Source: Turritopsis dohrnii
Taxonomy: Eukaryota > Cnidaria > Hydrozoa > Anthoathecata > Oceaniidae
Reading direction: 5' to 3'
DNA length: 64,000 nucleotides
Assembly (NCBI GenBank): GCA_027922465.2
Contig: BQMF02000144.1
Location: forward strand, 248,001-312,000
The position numbers and the translations under genes are program-made. Positions 53,901-64,000 of the stretch are shown in pieces (the stretch's first letter is position 1; each line of letters opens with the position of its first letter). The notes below the pieces were generated by a model. That model was not told the origin of the DNA, did no database searches, and saw only the letters and a program-made list of their open reading frames with translations.

Positions 53901-56900
53901 TGTTGCGCTCATGGTAACTGTCTTGTTGTGGTTATTTACGATGGATGTGATGCTCTTCATTTGACTGTAACTTATCTTTACAGTCCTTCAATTGTAAAGC
54001 TTATGGCATAAATGGTCTTTTTCCGGAAGTGCTTGTCCTGACTGGAAGTATTTCCCGATATTTATGACGTTTTTGGAATAGGGTTGGTTGAACCATATTA
54101 TATTAATACTTTAAATATTTGAGGACAGCGAGTGATGTCATTAAACAATATCAACAATATCTCAGTAACAGTAGGTCATAGCAAAACAATCCCATATTTT
54201 ACCTATATTCAACACTGGGGATTTGCACACATTGTTTTCAAAATTAAAACTAGTAAAAAAACTCTTACACGGGATACTAGTACTCATGTATATATATAAC
54301 ATAAAAAATATTACAAAGTGTCAAAAAGATGAGGAGATCCTTTATGTCATTAACCAAACAGAATAGGGGAGAACAGATCATCAAACCAGAAGAATTGAAC
54401 AAGAACCAAATAGAAAGGAATGCAGAATCCAGCAAAATGGAACAGGAACCAGGTGGACAACTACAATTTTTAAAATAAATTATATAATTATATACATATC
54501 TGAGAAATTCACATATTATTACACATCTGACAGAGTGTTTTTATTGTTTGTTTTGCTTTTCCTTTATATCTTTGCATGATCAACCTTTTGCACTGATTGA
54601 GTCTTTCTAAATTTGTTCTAATTTGCGAAATGTTTTAGTCCTACAACCTGCTTGAAAATCTTCATAAAAAGTATATAATCCAAAAATCATAAAATCTATT
54701 TTTAGAGAGATTTACATATTTGTAAATATTCCTTTCATTCCAGAAATGTTTCACAGATCAGTCTGCTCACAAAACTTCATTAAACTGATTTAAAAATACC
54801 AAAATATTCTCAAATTCATCTTTAAGTTTATATTATACCCTTATGCTGTCTAATAGATGTTTTTGATAAAAAAGGTTTTTTGGCTTTTTCTCTTATGAAC
54901 AACTTTTTTAATCTCAAATGTAAAGTAAATAATGATTTTGGTTATTAAAAATACTCATCTATATACACCAAAATGACCATAAGAGATGAAATCCATGGTA
55001 TAAATTTTCAAAATTTATAAAGCTGATGATATATACACGATTCCAATAGCAGCCCTCTGAATTTAGGACGGCATTCAGCTTTTGTTGTTGTGAAGCTGCC
55101 GTAAATCAAAATTACGATGGCAAAATTTTGCCGACAGTGGTTTTTGAATACAAATATTGAAAATGTCGGGCTATTCCTGGGAATTCCCCTGACATCTTCT
55201 GTTTATTATCAAAAATTTACTTTCTATAGAATATTTGTTTACATCATGTCATCGATATAACGATATCACGTAATACCAAATAGAAAGCCTTTACACAGGA
55301 ATATTTATTATAAAGTATAAGTCAGTTTGGGTTTTGTTTTTGGATGATTTTTTTTCGATAAGTTCATATTCTATTCGAGTAAGTTTCGACTTTGACTTCA
55401 ATAAATTTTTCTTTCCACTTGCCGTGAAATTATATAGTAAAGATACGTTAACGCGCAGATTCGTTCTTTTTAAACGAATGAATAATCAAACAATTAACAG
55501 GACAATTTCACAGCAAATCCCCTGTGGTTTACAATTTTAAATCTTTTTCTTATTATCTAGATAAGATTATTGATTTATAAACTATTTATATAGTTTGTTT
55601 CGTTAGCCATTATTCTACACCAACATTTGTACTGGAATAAACCAATCAAGTTACTGATCTGCCATCGCAATTTTCAAATACGACAGCATTTTTTCGCTTT
55701 TTTGTCTTTTTTCCTAATTCACAGGGCTGGAATAATTGCTTTTGATTCGTAGAATTCTACAAATCACTGCATGTATCATGCACAAATCGTATGTTGTGAG
55801 CATGAATTCTACAAGTTGCTTTCGAAAATAGAACCTGTTGGAATTCTGCGATTAATGGCAGCTTTTTAAACTAATCAAAAAGTTTCGTTTCTTGACCGCA
55901 TGACCGTAATTTGCTTTGTGAGAGCCACTCCAACGAGATGCAACAGAGCATCGAAATCAGAAGGGGCCATCCTCATAGTCAGCTTCCACTTCCAGTCGAA
56001 ATTCACGCAGAAGTGTGTCGTAAACCCCAAACTGCTTTCTTTTCTTCATTGTCTGAATACATGATGTAGAAAAAAAATCACTTGCGTCTATCACCTTTGT
56101 ATCATCGGCAACTTTTTAATATGCGCAACATTATATAAGTACCACTCAGTCGAAAGCAACTAATCGACTTGCGTATCATTGGCTTAAGTTACTAAAAATA
56201 GCTAAATTAGGAAGGCAGTTTGTAGTTAGGAGCATTGACAATGAATGGTATATCCCTCGTAAGATTTCAGGATTTTAGAGAGCATAGAATATAATACATA
56301 GAATACTACATACATGAAGTTGGGAAAATATAACACAATAATTAGATGCTCTCAATACTTCATTTGTTTAATATCTGGTTTAAAATAGGGCATTAACTTA
56401 TTAGTTATTCCATTTGTTCTTCTTGAAAAGGAAAGTAAAAGTAAATGACTAAATTCAGTGCGAATTTAATCTATAGCTAGGGGAACTGCGTTCGAACGCT
56501 ATACTTAGGAGAATTGAAGAAGAGCGTTCTTCAATTCTCCTTAGTAAAAGCAAGAGTACCTGAGTGAGATGATGACTTGTATACCATCATATACCATTCT
56601 CAGTTGACATTTTCAGCAACGAACAAAGAAGCCAGATATTGAGTGGTCATGTCTAATCGAATCACACAGATTTATCAAAATGGACAGTTTATTTATTATC
56701 GTCTTTACTACCCAGACAAAAACTTAGTCAAATTCATTGAAAGAGTGCTCTCGCTTAAAGACAACACTTTATCGTGTCGACCTTAGTAACACGATAAATT
56801 TACATTTCGTAGAGCTTAATTGGCAAGATATCGGGGTGTCGCCGGCGCGATTGCAGCGTGGACCTCCATCATACCTTTATACCTCATATATAAAGCTTTA

Positions 56901-57639
56901 TATCGGAGGGAAAAAGTCGGTAAAAAATTTAGTCGGAAATTTCAGTCATCTAAGGAAGTTAGTCACTTTTCCCCGACTAAAATAATCAAGATATTACAAT
57001 AACGTCTAAGTTATTGCATACCTCCGGGGAAAAAAGTCGGGGAAAATTTTTGGTCGGTGAAGAAAAGATATTACAATAACGAAGCTGAAATTAACCATGG
57101 CATCGTTTATAAAATACTAGTTATTCTTAATGCATTATGTGACACATTTCAGTGGAAAGCATTCACACTAATTTATATAAGAAGGGCGCAAGAATTGTAG
57201 AGAAGAACAGGAAGTTTTATTTCTTTAATTCTTATAATAAATATATACAATTCTGGATAAAACAGTTTGTACCATATTTAAACAGTTTGGCGTCTTAGAA
57301 TAAATACTAAGAGAAAAATTGGCTCAAAAATATTATGGAGGAGAAGCAAGAACATCTCCCCGATCTTTATGTTGAAAATATAACCTTTAATGAATATTAT
57401 GGAGAAGATCAAAACAGAAATGTAAGAATTGTTGCATGCCTATTCATCAGGAAATAAAGAATAATAAGTTCTCTACCTTACGCACAATACTGATCAAACA
57501 AATATTCCAAACTTTCTTTTGACTTAATCATTTAACAGAGGAGGAATTAGGGAGCTATCCCACTTTTTAGGAGGATCCTAGTCAGGGTTAGGGTTGGGTT
57601 AGCTAATCATAAATCCAGATTTTTCTACTGTTTCAAAAA
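53901..57639. other. Long gene-free stretch
   Basis: A diverged piece of the Helitron-like GACGTCATC subtype lies at about 54040-54240 (ATATCTCAGTAACAGTAGGTC). A 15-bp hairpin lies at 56507-56541. Around 56900-57060 an AGTCGG/GGGGAAAA-rich block repeats. No protein domain was recognised in any frame. Confidence 0.4.
56507..56541. repeat. Perfect 15-bp hairpin
   Basis: AGGAGAATTGAAGAA and its exact complement flank a 5-base loop (GAGCG). A 12-base palindrome GCGTTCGAACGC lies just upstream (56488-56499). No terminator or RNA family was recognised. Confidence 0.6.
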
Positions 57640-57644
57640 GTCTT

Positions 57645-57880
57645 CTTACACAAGACACTTACCAATATCCGAACGCTGCCTTAGAATACGTTCACTAAAA
57701 GCTTGTAAAAACTTGAATAAATTTCTGAAACCAATGTGTGAATGTCTGTATAATATATGATATCTGCACACAATGTATCTATCCAATTGCAGCGCAAAAG
57801 TTATCGGATTGAGTGGGACTCGAACCAACGTCCTCTCGCTTGCCAAGCAATTGCCCTAACCACTAGTACCGACCCCTTGT
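57645..57880 (-). repeat. tRNA-like SINE candidate
   Basis: Minus strand from about 57880: CGGTACTAGTGGTTAGGGCA (A-box-like), a TTGGCAA seven-base anticodon-type loop flanked by a four-pair stem, and GGTTCGAGTCC, which is a perfect B box, followed by about 150 bases of AT-rich sequence. The acceptor stem pairs poorly and no CCA-end structure is intact, so a tRNA-derived SINE or tRNA pseudogene fits better than a working tRNA gene. Confidence 0.5.
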
Positions 57881-59309
57881 GATCACACTAGCTCGTATCA
57901 GACGAGGGGAGCGATTCGCTCAAGTGAACAATAAAGACTACGAATCAGTGGAATCCCATTAGTGGATAGATGTTCAGAGGTGATTCGAGTTCCAACCGAC
58001 TCGTTAACTTTGATGCCACTAAGAAGGTGCAGTGGATTGGCCCAACAGAGCCCCGGTTTACTATTTTAAAATTTTTGTAATTTCTTACAGCTCTAAGCTT
58101 TTTTAACATTGATGATTTTTTTATTCATTTGGTAAGGTGAGAATTATTTTGTTCTATCTCCATTTTAGGAAATAATGAGCCTCGATTGTTTTCAAACTTT
58201 TCGGGATTATTTTGTTCTATTTCTGCGAGTTAATCTCCAAAAAAGCGCAAAATCTCCTTCAAACGGCAGTCTTATCTTGTGTTGCTCTTTATTAATTATA
58301 ACCCGGGGTAAACTCATTATGTGCTATCTCCAAAAGCCAAGCAACTACGGCTTATTCTATGTACAGGTTGATACGGGGTTATTGCTTTGCCTTTGTTAGA
58401 TCATACTGTAAATGGTTGATAATATTCATAGTCAAATTGACACGGCTTTGTCTCCAGCTAAGATATTTTCTCCGCTTGGGTGGAGAATGCTACCAAATGT
58501 GAATCGAAAAAATCCATTCTCGTAATACAAATTCAATCAGACCGCATTAAGAAATTCAGTTGCCGCGTAATTATAAATCTGTTCCGTATTTTCCCATCAA
58601 AACAGTTGTTTTTCGCAAAAACACTCGTAACCATGACTCTCGTCAAAAATTGCATTTCTGGGAAAAGAATTTTGAAGCTCCAATAGTGCGGGTGCAAAAC
58701 GTTCCAGAAGTTGTAAAATAGGACGTAACGACTTCAATTATAAAGATGGTTTTGCCGCTATCCGTACATCGAAAAGGCAAGAGACCCTGGGTTCGAGGTT
58801 GGAGATTTACTTTACGTAGTCACTTAGAACGAAACTTTACAAATTTTTAGTTGTGTATGGACTCTTGTTTTAAGTGACTTGTCAGTTCTTTTCCGACCAA
58901 CTGGTGACATTTTGTTACCATGGTGACATTCACGATCGATGAATGTATTCCATCTTCATTTACAAAAACCCTTTCCATATATTATCACATTTTGTTGAGA
59001 CCTCAAATTTTGTCCTTCTCCCAGCGTTTTCGAGCTTTAGCGATGCTTAAAATATATAAGGTTAATATACTTGTGCAATTTTTTCTCTGAATATTTTCGT
59101 TAGTTTACTCTGCCATAATCAGTATTAAATTATTTTTTTTTTGTATTCATTCTTTGAAACAAACAACAAAGTATACTTTTTGACTAGCCCACGATATAAG
59201 GCGCTAAAGATCCGAGGCTTAAGGTTGGTTCCCTAATAAAATGTGGATGAAGAAGATATTCAAATAGAAGAACTGAAAAAAAAATAGAAATAGATAACAA
59301 AATCTTATG
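57881..59309. other. Spacer without recognised genes
   Basis: Contains the second copy of the SINE-like fragment (58765-58802) and AT-rich sequence. Open frames of 60-75 codons show no domain. Confidence 0.4.
58765..58802 (+). repeat. Short SINE-like fragment, copy b
   Basis: Matches 48807-48845 with only a few differences, including GGTTCGAGGTTG. Confidence 0.35.
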
Positions 59310-61977
59310 TCATTTGTTATTTATTTTATCTTTTTTTATTTGTAAGACTGCGCTATGAAGAATGTGATTGACAAAATCTTTTGCTTGATCGTTAATCGGT
59401 GTTTCCTGATGTCCGATATCTTTCTTCGTGTCGTCGTCACATGTCGTATGTAATTGGGATGTTGACGACGTCTGTGAGTTCGTTTTTTCGTGTTGCATTT
59501 GCATCAAGGCGTTACTCATAATATTATCAACAAAATTGTACGCGTTGTTTTTTATGTCCAAACTGTCTGTAGATTTCCTTGGGTTTATTGATTCTGTGAA
59601 CACTATGCTATTCGGTAATTGAGAATTGTTCTTTGGTGATTGCATATTATACTGTCTCGTGTCACTGCCCTGTGATGAGCTATCCACAACGCCTTCGTCA
59701 ATGTCACTAATTTTCTTTTTACGGTTGTCCGTGCTCTTTGCTATATAGTTGAGTTCCACATCACTTTCGGAATCACTAGCTTGAGAAACCTTTATAGAAC
59801 AACTATTCAGTGTTGCATGGTGACTGTTTGTATCCGATATTCCGTTTTCATGAACTGGTGTTTTGAGTACATGGATTGTGTGTTTATTGGATAGGCTGTT
59901 TTCGTGATTTGATTGGTCGTCGCTGACGTTTCCTAAAACGGAAAATTAAGGTCTATGTTACACGATGTTTGTACTGTTTATATTAATGATTCGAAGTGGG
60001 TGAATTTTCTTATATATGTCAAAGATACATATGATAAATAAAGATTGAGTAGATACAATCTCTTATTCACTGGTACCAGACAGTTCATCTAACACTTTCT
60101 TAACAGCAAAGTCTATATTGCAAACCTTGTGACAGATGTTTTGGTCAGTGAGGGTAAGGGGTAGGCGAATGCCTCTTTCAGATGGTTTTAAGAAACTTTT
60201 CACTATTGAGTGTAGCTTCCTAGAAATCTGCACTCCAACACACTCACAATCACAAAAAGGATTAAATACTCCCACCTCTACTTGATGATACGGAACTTCT
60301 GGCTTTATCGACTTGACTTGTTTGCAACTGACTAAGTCTTCTTCTCCTCTCTCTACTCTCTTGATCTCGTCTATGCCTGGCATCAACTATGGACAGACGA
60401 TCACCGCGGAATGTATTGGGTGAACCATTCTTTTGTGGTGACGAATCTAAAAACGGTGAATTGATGTCAACGCTTTTGATATAAACTCTTGAGAAGAAAC
60501 TGTGACAGTTATTAAGATGATTGAATGGCGTGTGGAGAGATGTTGAAGGGCGTGTGGAAAGATGTTGAAGGACGTGTGGGAAGACAGTCATGTTGAATTC
60601 AACTGACTGACGTTTGTTTTTCTTGCATTTCTTTCTCTCTTCTTTCGTGTTTAATCCACATACTGACATAAAGATACACATTTTCCATATGAATATATCA
60701 AACTGGATAAGAAATTCCTTAAAACTTTTCTAATGGATAAAGCAATAGATAAATCTCCCTGAAAGCACGAAGGGCTGGTTTCTTATAAAACGTTTGAAGC
60801 TGTCAGCAGAAATACAAAGGGACTTATGCTGTGTCGAAGAGCTTCTGAACATCAAGTAATGCTGTTCTTTATTGTATTGTTACGTAAAACGAATTTTTGA
60901 TGATACACGCTTTTTTTTATAAAAATCCGGTAAAATCTGACCTGAGACCGGCTGTTCTTATTTCTTTTTTAGCCATTTCCACCCTGAATTGTTCTTATTT
61001 TGTTCTTATCTTTAAAAGAACACAGCTTCAGATCTCAGCCTCATTTTGTTCTTATTTATGAAAATTCCAGTAAAATTAAAATAAATCTTTTTAAAAACAA
61101 CTGTTTAAAAGCATACACGCTTTTGTTTATAAGAACCAGTAAAATCTGACCTGAGGCTGGCTGTTCTTATTTTTTGAGCCTTTTTTGAGCCTGAATTGTT
61201 CTTACTTTGTTCTTAAATTTAAGAACACAGTTTCAGATTTGAGTCTCATTTTGTTCTTATTTATGGAACTTCTAGTATTGTTTCAGAGTCATCTTCGAAG
61301 AGTAATTTTATAATCATAAATTTAGATACATCATTTTACGGAAATATTCTATATTCGTTTTAAATTTTCAGCAATATTTCGAAGGGCTGTTGATATCTTC
61401 ATTTTCAGGCTTCGAGTAAAATCAAAATAAATCTTTTTAAAAATAGCTGGTTAAAAGTATGGTTGCTGTTCGGTAATGACCTTATATGAGCATGCAAGGT
61501 GGAAAAACAAACTACTAAAGCATTTACCAGTGAGAGAATTCACATCATATGTTGTTCTTATCATGAATTGTTCTTATTTTAGAAGAAAATTCAGGTTTTA
61601 GCTGTTCTTAATTTTTGGAACATTGACTTGAGTCTCAGGTTGTTCTTATTTTGTTCTTATTTTTTGGCCAAATCTCGTTTTTACAAAATTGTTCTTATAA
61701 AAACAGCGTGTATTTGCGTGTACATCGTCCTTTGAAGTATATTCAGGAAGAAGAACAATAGTTCTTCTTTAAAAGTAATATTTGGATGTCAAAAAGGTTT
61801 AAAAAATTCAAGGTGATTCAGTTTAAAGTATTAATTGAAGCCTGATTATTAATAACATCTTCAAAAATGAGGTGTGAATATAAACATTAACCCACATTGA
61901 AAAATATTTGTCTATACATAATCCATCGTACCTGATTTCTTGGAGGTTTTAACGGCGCTACTGGATCCACATCCCAT
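59310..61977 (-). CDS. Putative lipid-anchored A-kinase-anchor-like protein (three or four exons)
   Basis: Exon 1: 61977-61932, MGCGSSSAVKTSKKS, donor CAG|GTACGA, phase 1. Exon 2: acceptor TTATGTCAG at 60663, coding 60662-60077, starting VCGLNTKEERKK and ending VKKVLDELS with donor G|GTACCA. Exon 3: 59932-59310, NVSDDQSNHEN... to KINNK. Met-Gly-Cys predicts N-myristoylation plus palmitoylation, so a membrane-tethered protein. Two amphipathic helices in exon 3, AYNFVDNIMSNALMQMQ and AKDFVNHILHSAVLQIK, have the paired hydrophobic spacing of PKA RII-binding helices. Exon 2 needs a frame change: its 5' part stops at 60262 while its 3' part is open from before that point. A 64-base intron from GTATCATC (about 60291) to GTGCAG would fix the frame; a frameshift is the other option. 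Identity of the family is my inference. Confidence 0.6.
60906..61710. mobile_element. TIR element in intron 1 of the A-kinase-anchor-like gene
   Basis: Ends CACGCTTTTTTTTATAA on the left and CACGCTGTTTTTATAAGAAC from the right are flanked by TA (60904-60905 and 61711-61712). The interior contains an imperfect direct duplication (about 60906-61110 and 61122-61270) and about twenty copies of GTTCTTAT. No coding sequence. Confidence 0.6.
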
Positions 61978-64000
61978 AAGGAAATGATAACTTCACACAA
62001 TGAGACCGAAGAATAGTTGTGAAAACAAAGTTCAAATCTGTTATTTTCGAATGAGCGATCGTTTATTTTCAAAATTGCTTTTAGCGGATTCTCTCGTAAT
62101 GTACACTAATTCATCTATGTTCTGACAACATGTAATTAAAAGTTAACAATAAGATAGCATTTTTTCAAACTTCAAGTATGTTTTCACTTCATGTAGTGGT
62201 TTGGTAATTCCTTTTCAAACTTCTCTTCTTGAAATTTAAGCGATCCTTTTCATTAAAAGTTTACCTTGAGAAATAAGAAATATAAATCAAAATTCTGATA
62301 TGTAAATAAAACAGAAAAAAGAAGTTTACGATTTGATTTATTTTGATTATTTTGCACTCCTTCGTGGATACTTTGTTTGCACAGAGAAAATATTCATTGA
62401 TCATTAGTTTACAAACATTGGTCTCCATGACAACAAATTAGAATACAATAATGGACGTGCATAATTGCGAAATTTCGCAAGGTGTATTCTCAGAATGAAT
62501 TCTTGAAACTTCTTTTCAAAGAGTATGCGAAGATTTCGATAGCACATTATTTTCAGAGGTACAAAACAGTTCTCGTAATCCATTCATATTTAGCTCTCAG
62601 TCTTTGCTTTTGCAAAGATCAAATGTTTTCCATTTGCAGCTGGTTCGCATGTTATGATTAATTTATGAGATTGGAAGTGACGTGAAAAAAGACAAATTGA
62701 GAGGCGGCCTATTTGCTTGTTTTGGTAAAATCCTACGGCTAAAAAATTCAACACTATTATTATGAATATTTTATGGATATTTTACAAGGATGTAATGTAT
62801 TTCAGATAAGATCTGCTATGTATGTTCTTTGATAGCTTAAGCCCATCCAATATGAAGGCATCCATTGAAGAACAGGTGAAGACAAACTTCCAGATTCCAG
62901 ATATCTTTATGCAAGAGAATCCTAAACACTCCTGTTATCTTTATTTCCATGGAAAATGCAAAGACTCGAGCAAGTCTTCAAATAGAATTCAAAGCATTGT
63001 GGGCCATCGAACTAATAAAACAACCACGTGACACAGTTATGCTTTAAAATCCAGAGCATTCATTTTTCGATTTGAAGGCGAAGCGGACAGTCCAACATGA
63101 CTCTTACTTGCATTGCCAAAATTGTGCAAATCGTCAAAAAGTTTTATGCAGATTTTCATCTGCGTATGTAGATCTATTTGGTTTGTATATTCCAAGTTAG
63201 TGTAGCCACCGCTACACTAATGCCACAAGGTTACACTACTCATTAAGCAATTCGTTGTATTGTAAAACTTAAATATTTACACTTAAATATGTGATTTTCG
63301 GCACAATCTTTCTTCACTGCATACAGACACTTTTATCACCATTTGTATTTGAAATATTGTGTATCTTGCCATACATAAAAGACTGGCTTTGTCGAAATAT
63401 TTAAAGTATGCCACTTATCAGGCCCCAAATCAACCAAAAACATTTTTACAGAAATCCTTAAATTACGAAATGTTTGGGCGGAAGTTTTCTTTTTTAATGT
63501 ATAGCTTGTTGTGTGTACAAATTGGAAAGCTTGAACGTGGGGGCATTTTTAGCTAAAGCTACATGCTACTTTTAGATACCAAAGCATTTGTAGCTGTAAC
63601 TGCGGAGCAAAAAGGAAAGATAATTTAGCAAAAAGAAACCTCAGGAGTAGCTTATAAACGAAATCCTTTTTTTATTTGACGTCATGGATGGAATGAGATT
63701 GTTTCCAATTATCTAAATTATCTAAATTGTAGTTTCGTTCTATTCCCTCTGGTTGGTATCATTTAAATGCTTTTGTGATGCTCTTTGTATGTATAGCAAA
63801 TCATATCTGTAAATGACGTCATAAAGCCGTTGTTTAAAATGTACGACACAACAAATTGTTATCTTCTTCCGTCGCTAATTATTTTGAAATAATTAAATCT
63901 AACTTAGTCATGATGGTTCCGTTGCTATAACTGCGACTCTCTTTGCTCATGAATTGTTTTTTAAGCTAGCCGCGTTCTGTACCAACATATTGGCGCAGAA
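61978..64000. other. Region upstream of the A-kinase-anchor-like gene
   Basis: No confident gene. The frame 62822-63031 follows a TTTCAG sequence and could be an exon, but it has no recognisable domain. A perfect 10-bp hairpin lies at 63197-63220 (TTAGTGTAGC, loop CACC). Two CRE palindromes lie near the right end. Confidence 0.4.
63677..63822. promoter_or_regulatory. Pair of CRE-type palindromes
   Basis: TGACGTCAT occurs at 63677-63685 and again at 63814-63822, 137 bp apart. This is the consensus site of CREB/ATF bZIP factors. No gene start is visible next to them in the window, so their role is open. Confidence 0.3.

Noticed and set aside
57585..57600. Telomere-like GGGTTAGGGTTGGG
   Set aside because: Only two imperfect units in unique sequence; no array.
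57780..57880. Functional tRNA gene (TTGGCAA loop)
   Set aside because: The B box is perfect but the acceptor stem pairs over only about four bases, so a SINE or pseudogene fits better.
62822..63031. Exon of an upstream gene
   Set aside because: A TTTCAG precedes it, but there is no recognisable domain, donor or partner exon; left as spacer.

Overview
This looks like a metazoan nuclear window, most likely from a cnidarian. The sequence is AT-rich, genes carry GT-AG introns, and mobile elements of many classes are packed together (Penelope-like, CR1/L2-like LINE, split-repeat DIRS, IS630-Tc1-mariner, Helitron-like and many short TIR elements). The phylum is inferred from that repertoire and from a tandem pair of SLC32-like transporters; nothing in the window proves it. 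No bacterial gene organisation, CRISPR array or rRNA was seen.

Repeat-dominated left half, 1-30.9 kb. It opens with broken pieces of a DIRS-like Gag and a Penelope-like reverse transcriptase. From 1 to 9.7 kb there are diverged copies of a Helentron-like repeat, interrupted by a 5'-truncated Penelope-like 3' end and a 0.9-kb mariner-type element. A repeat at 10.1 kb starts with a copy of the SRP (7SL) RNA Alu domain. Between 13.8 and 20.9 kb lies a head-to-tail array of Helitron-like units, each running from TCTATATATTAATAG to a GC-rich hairpin ending CTAG. One unit holds a Penelope-like insertion with a 10-bp target duplication and a hammerhead-like motif. A further unit at 24.5-29.0 kb is split by a 3.7-kb LINE whose ORF carries a 2A-like peptide, a PHD-like finger, an endonuclease and an RT.

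Nested transposons, 30.9-38.8 kb. An IS630-Tc1-mariner element (identical 365-bp inverted repeats, TA duplication, 464-codon DDE transposase frame) has been entered by a DIRS/PAT/Ngaro-type element with Gag, RT-RNase H and tyrosine recombinase ORFs and an A1...B1-A2...B2 split-direct-repeat layout. Both look young because their repeat pairs are identical and the main frames are open.

Gene-bearing right half, 39-64 kb. Two SLC32/VIAAT-like amino-acid transporter genes on + (40.4-42.9 and 49.3-51.0 kb) each have two exons and share the same phase-1 intron position. A six-exon MORN5 orthologue on - (53.2-51.4 kb) converges on the second. A three-exon gene on - (62.0-59.3 kb) encodes an MGC N-terminus, predicted to be lipidated, and two amphipathic helices like those of A-kinase anchoring proteins; its middle exon has an unresolved frame change. 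Mobile-element relics fill the introns and spacers.

Gene models come from splice logic and motif recognition by eye; no alignments or searches were run.
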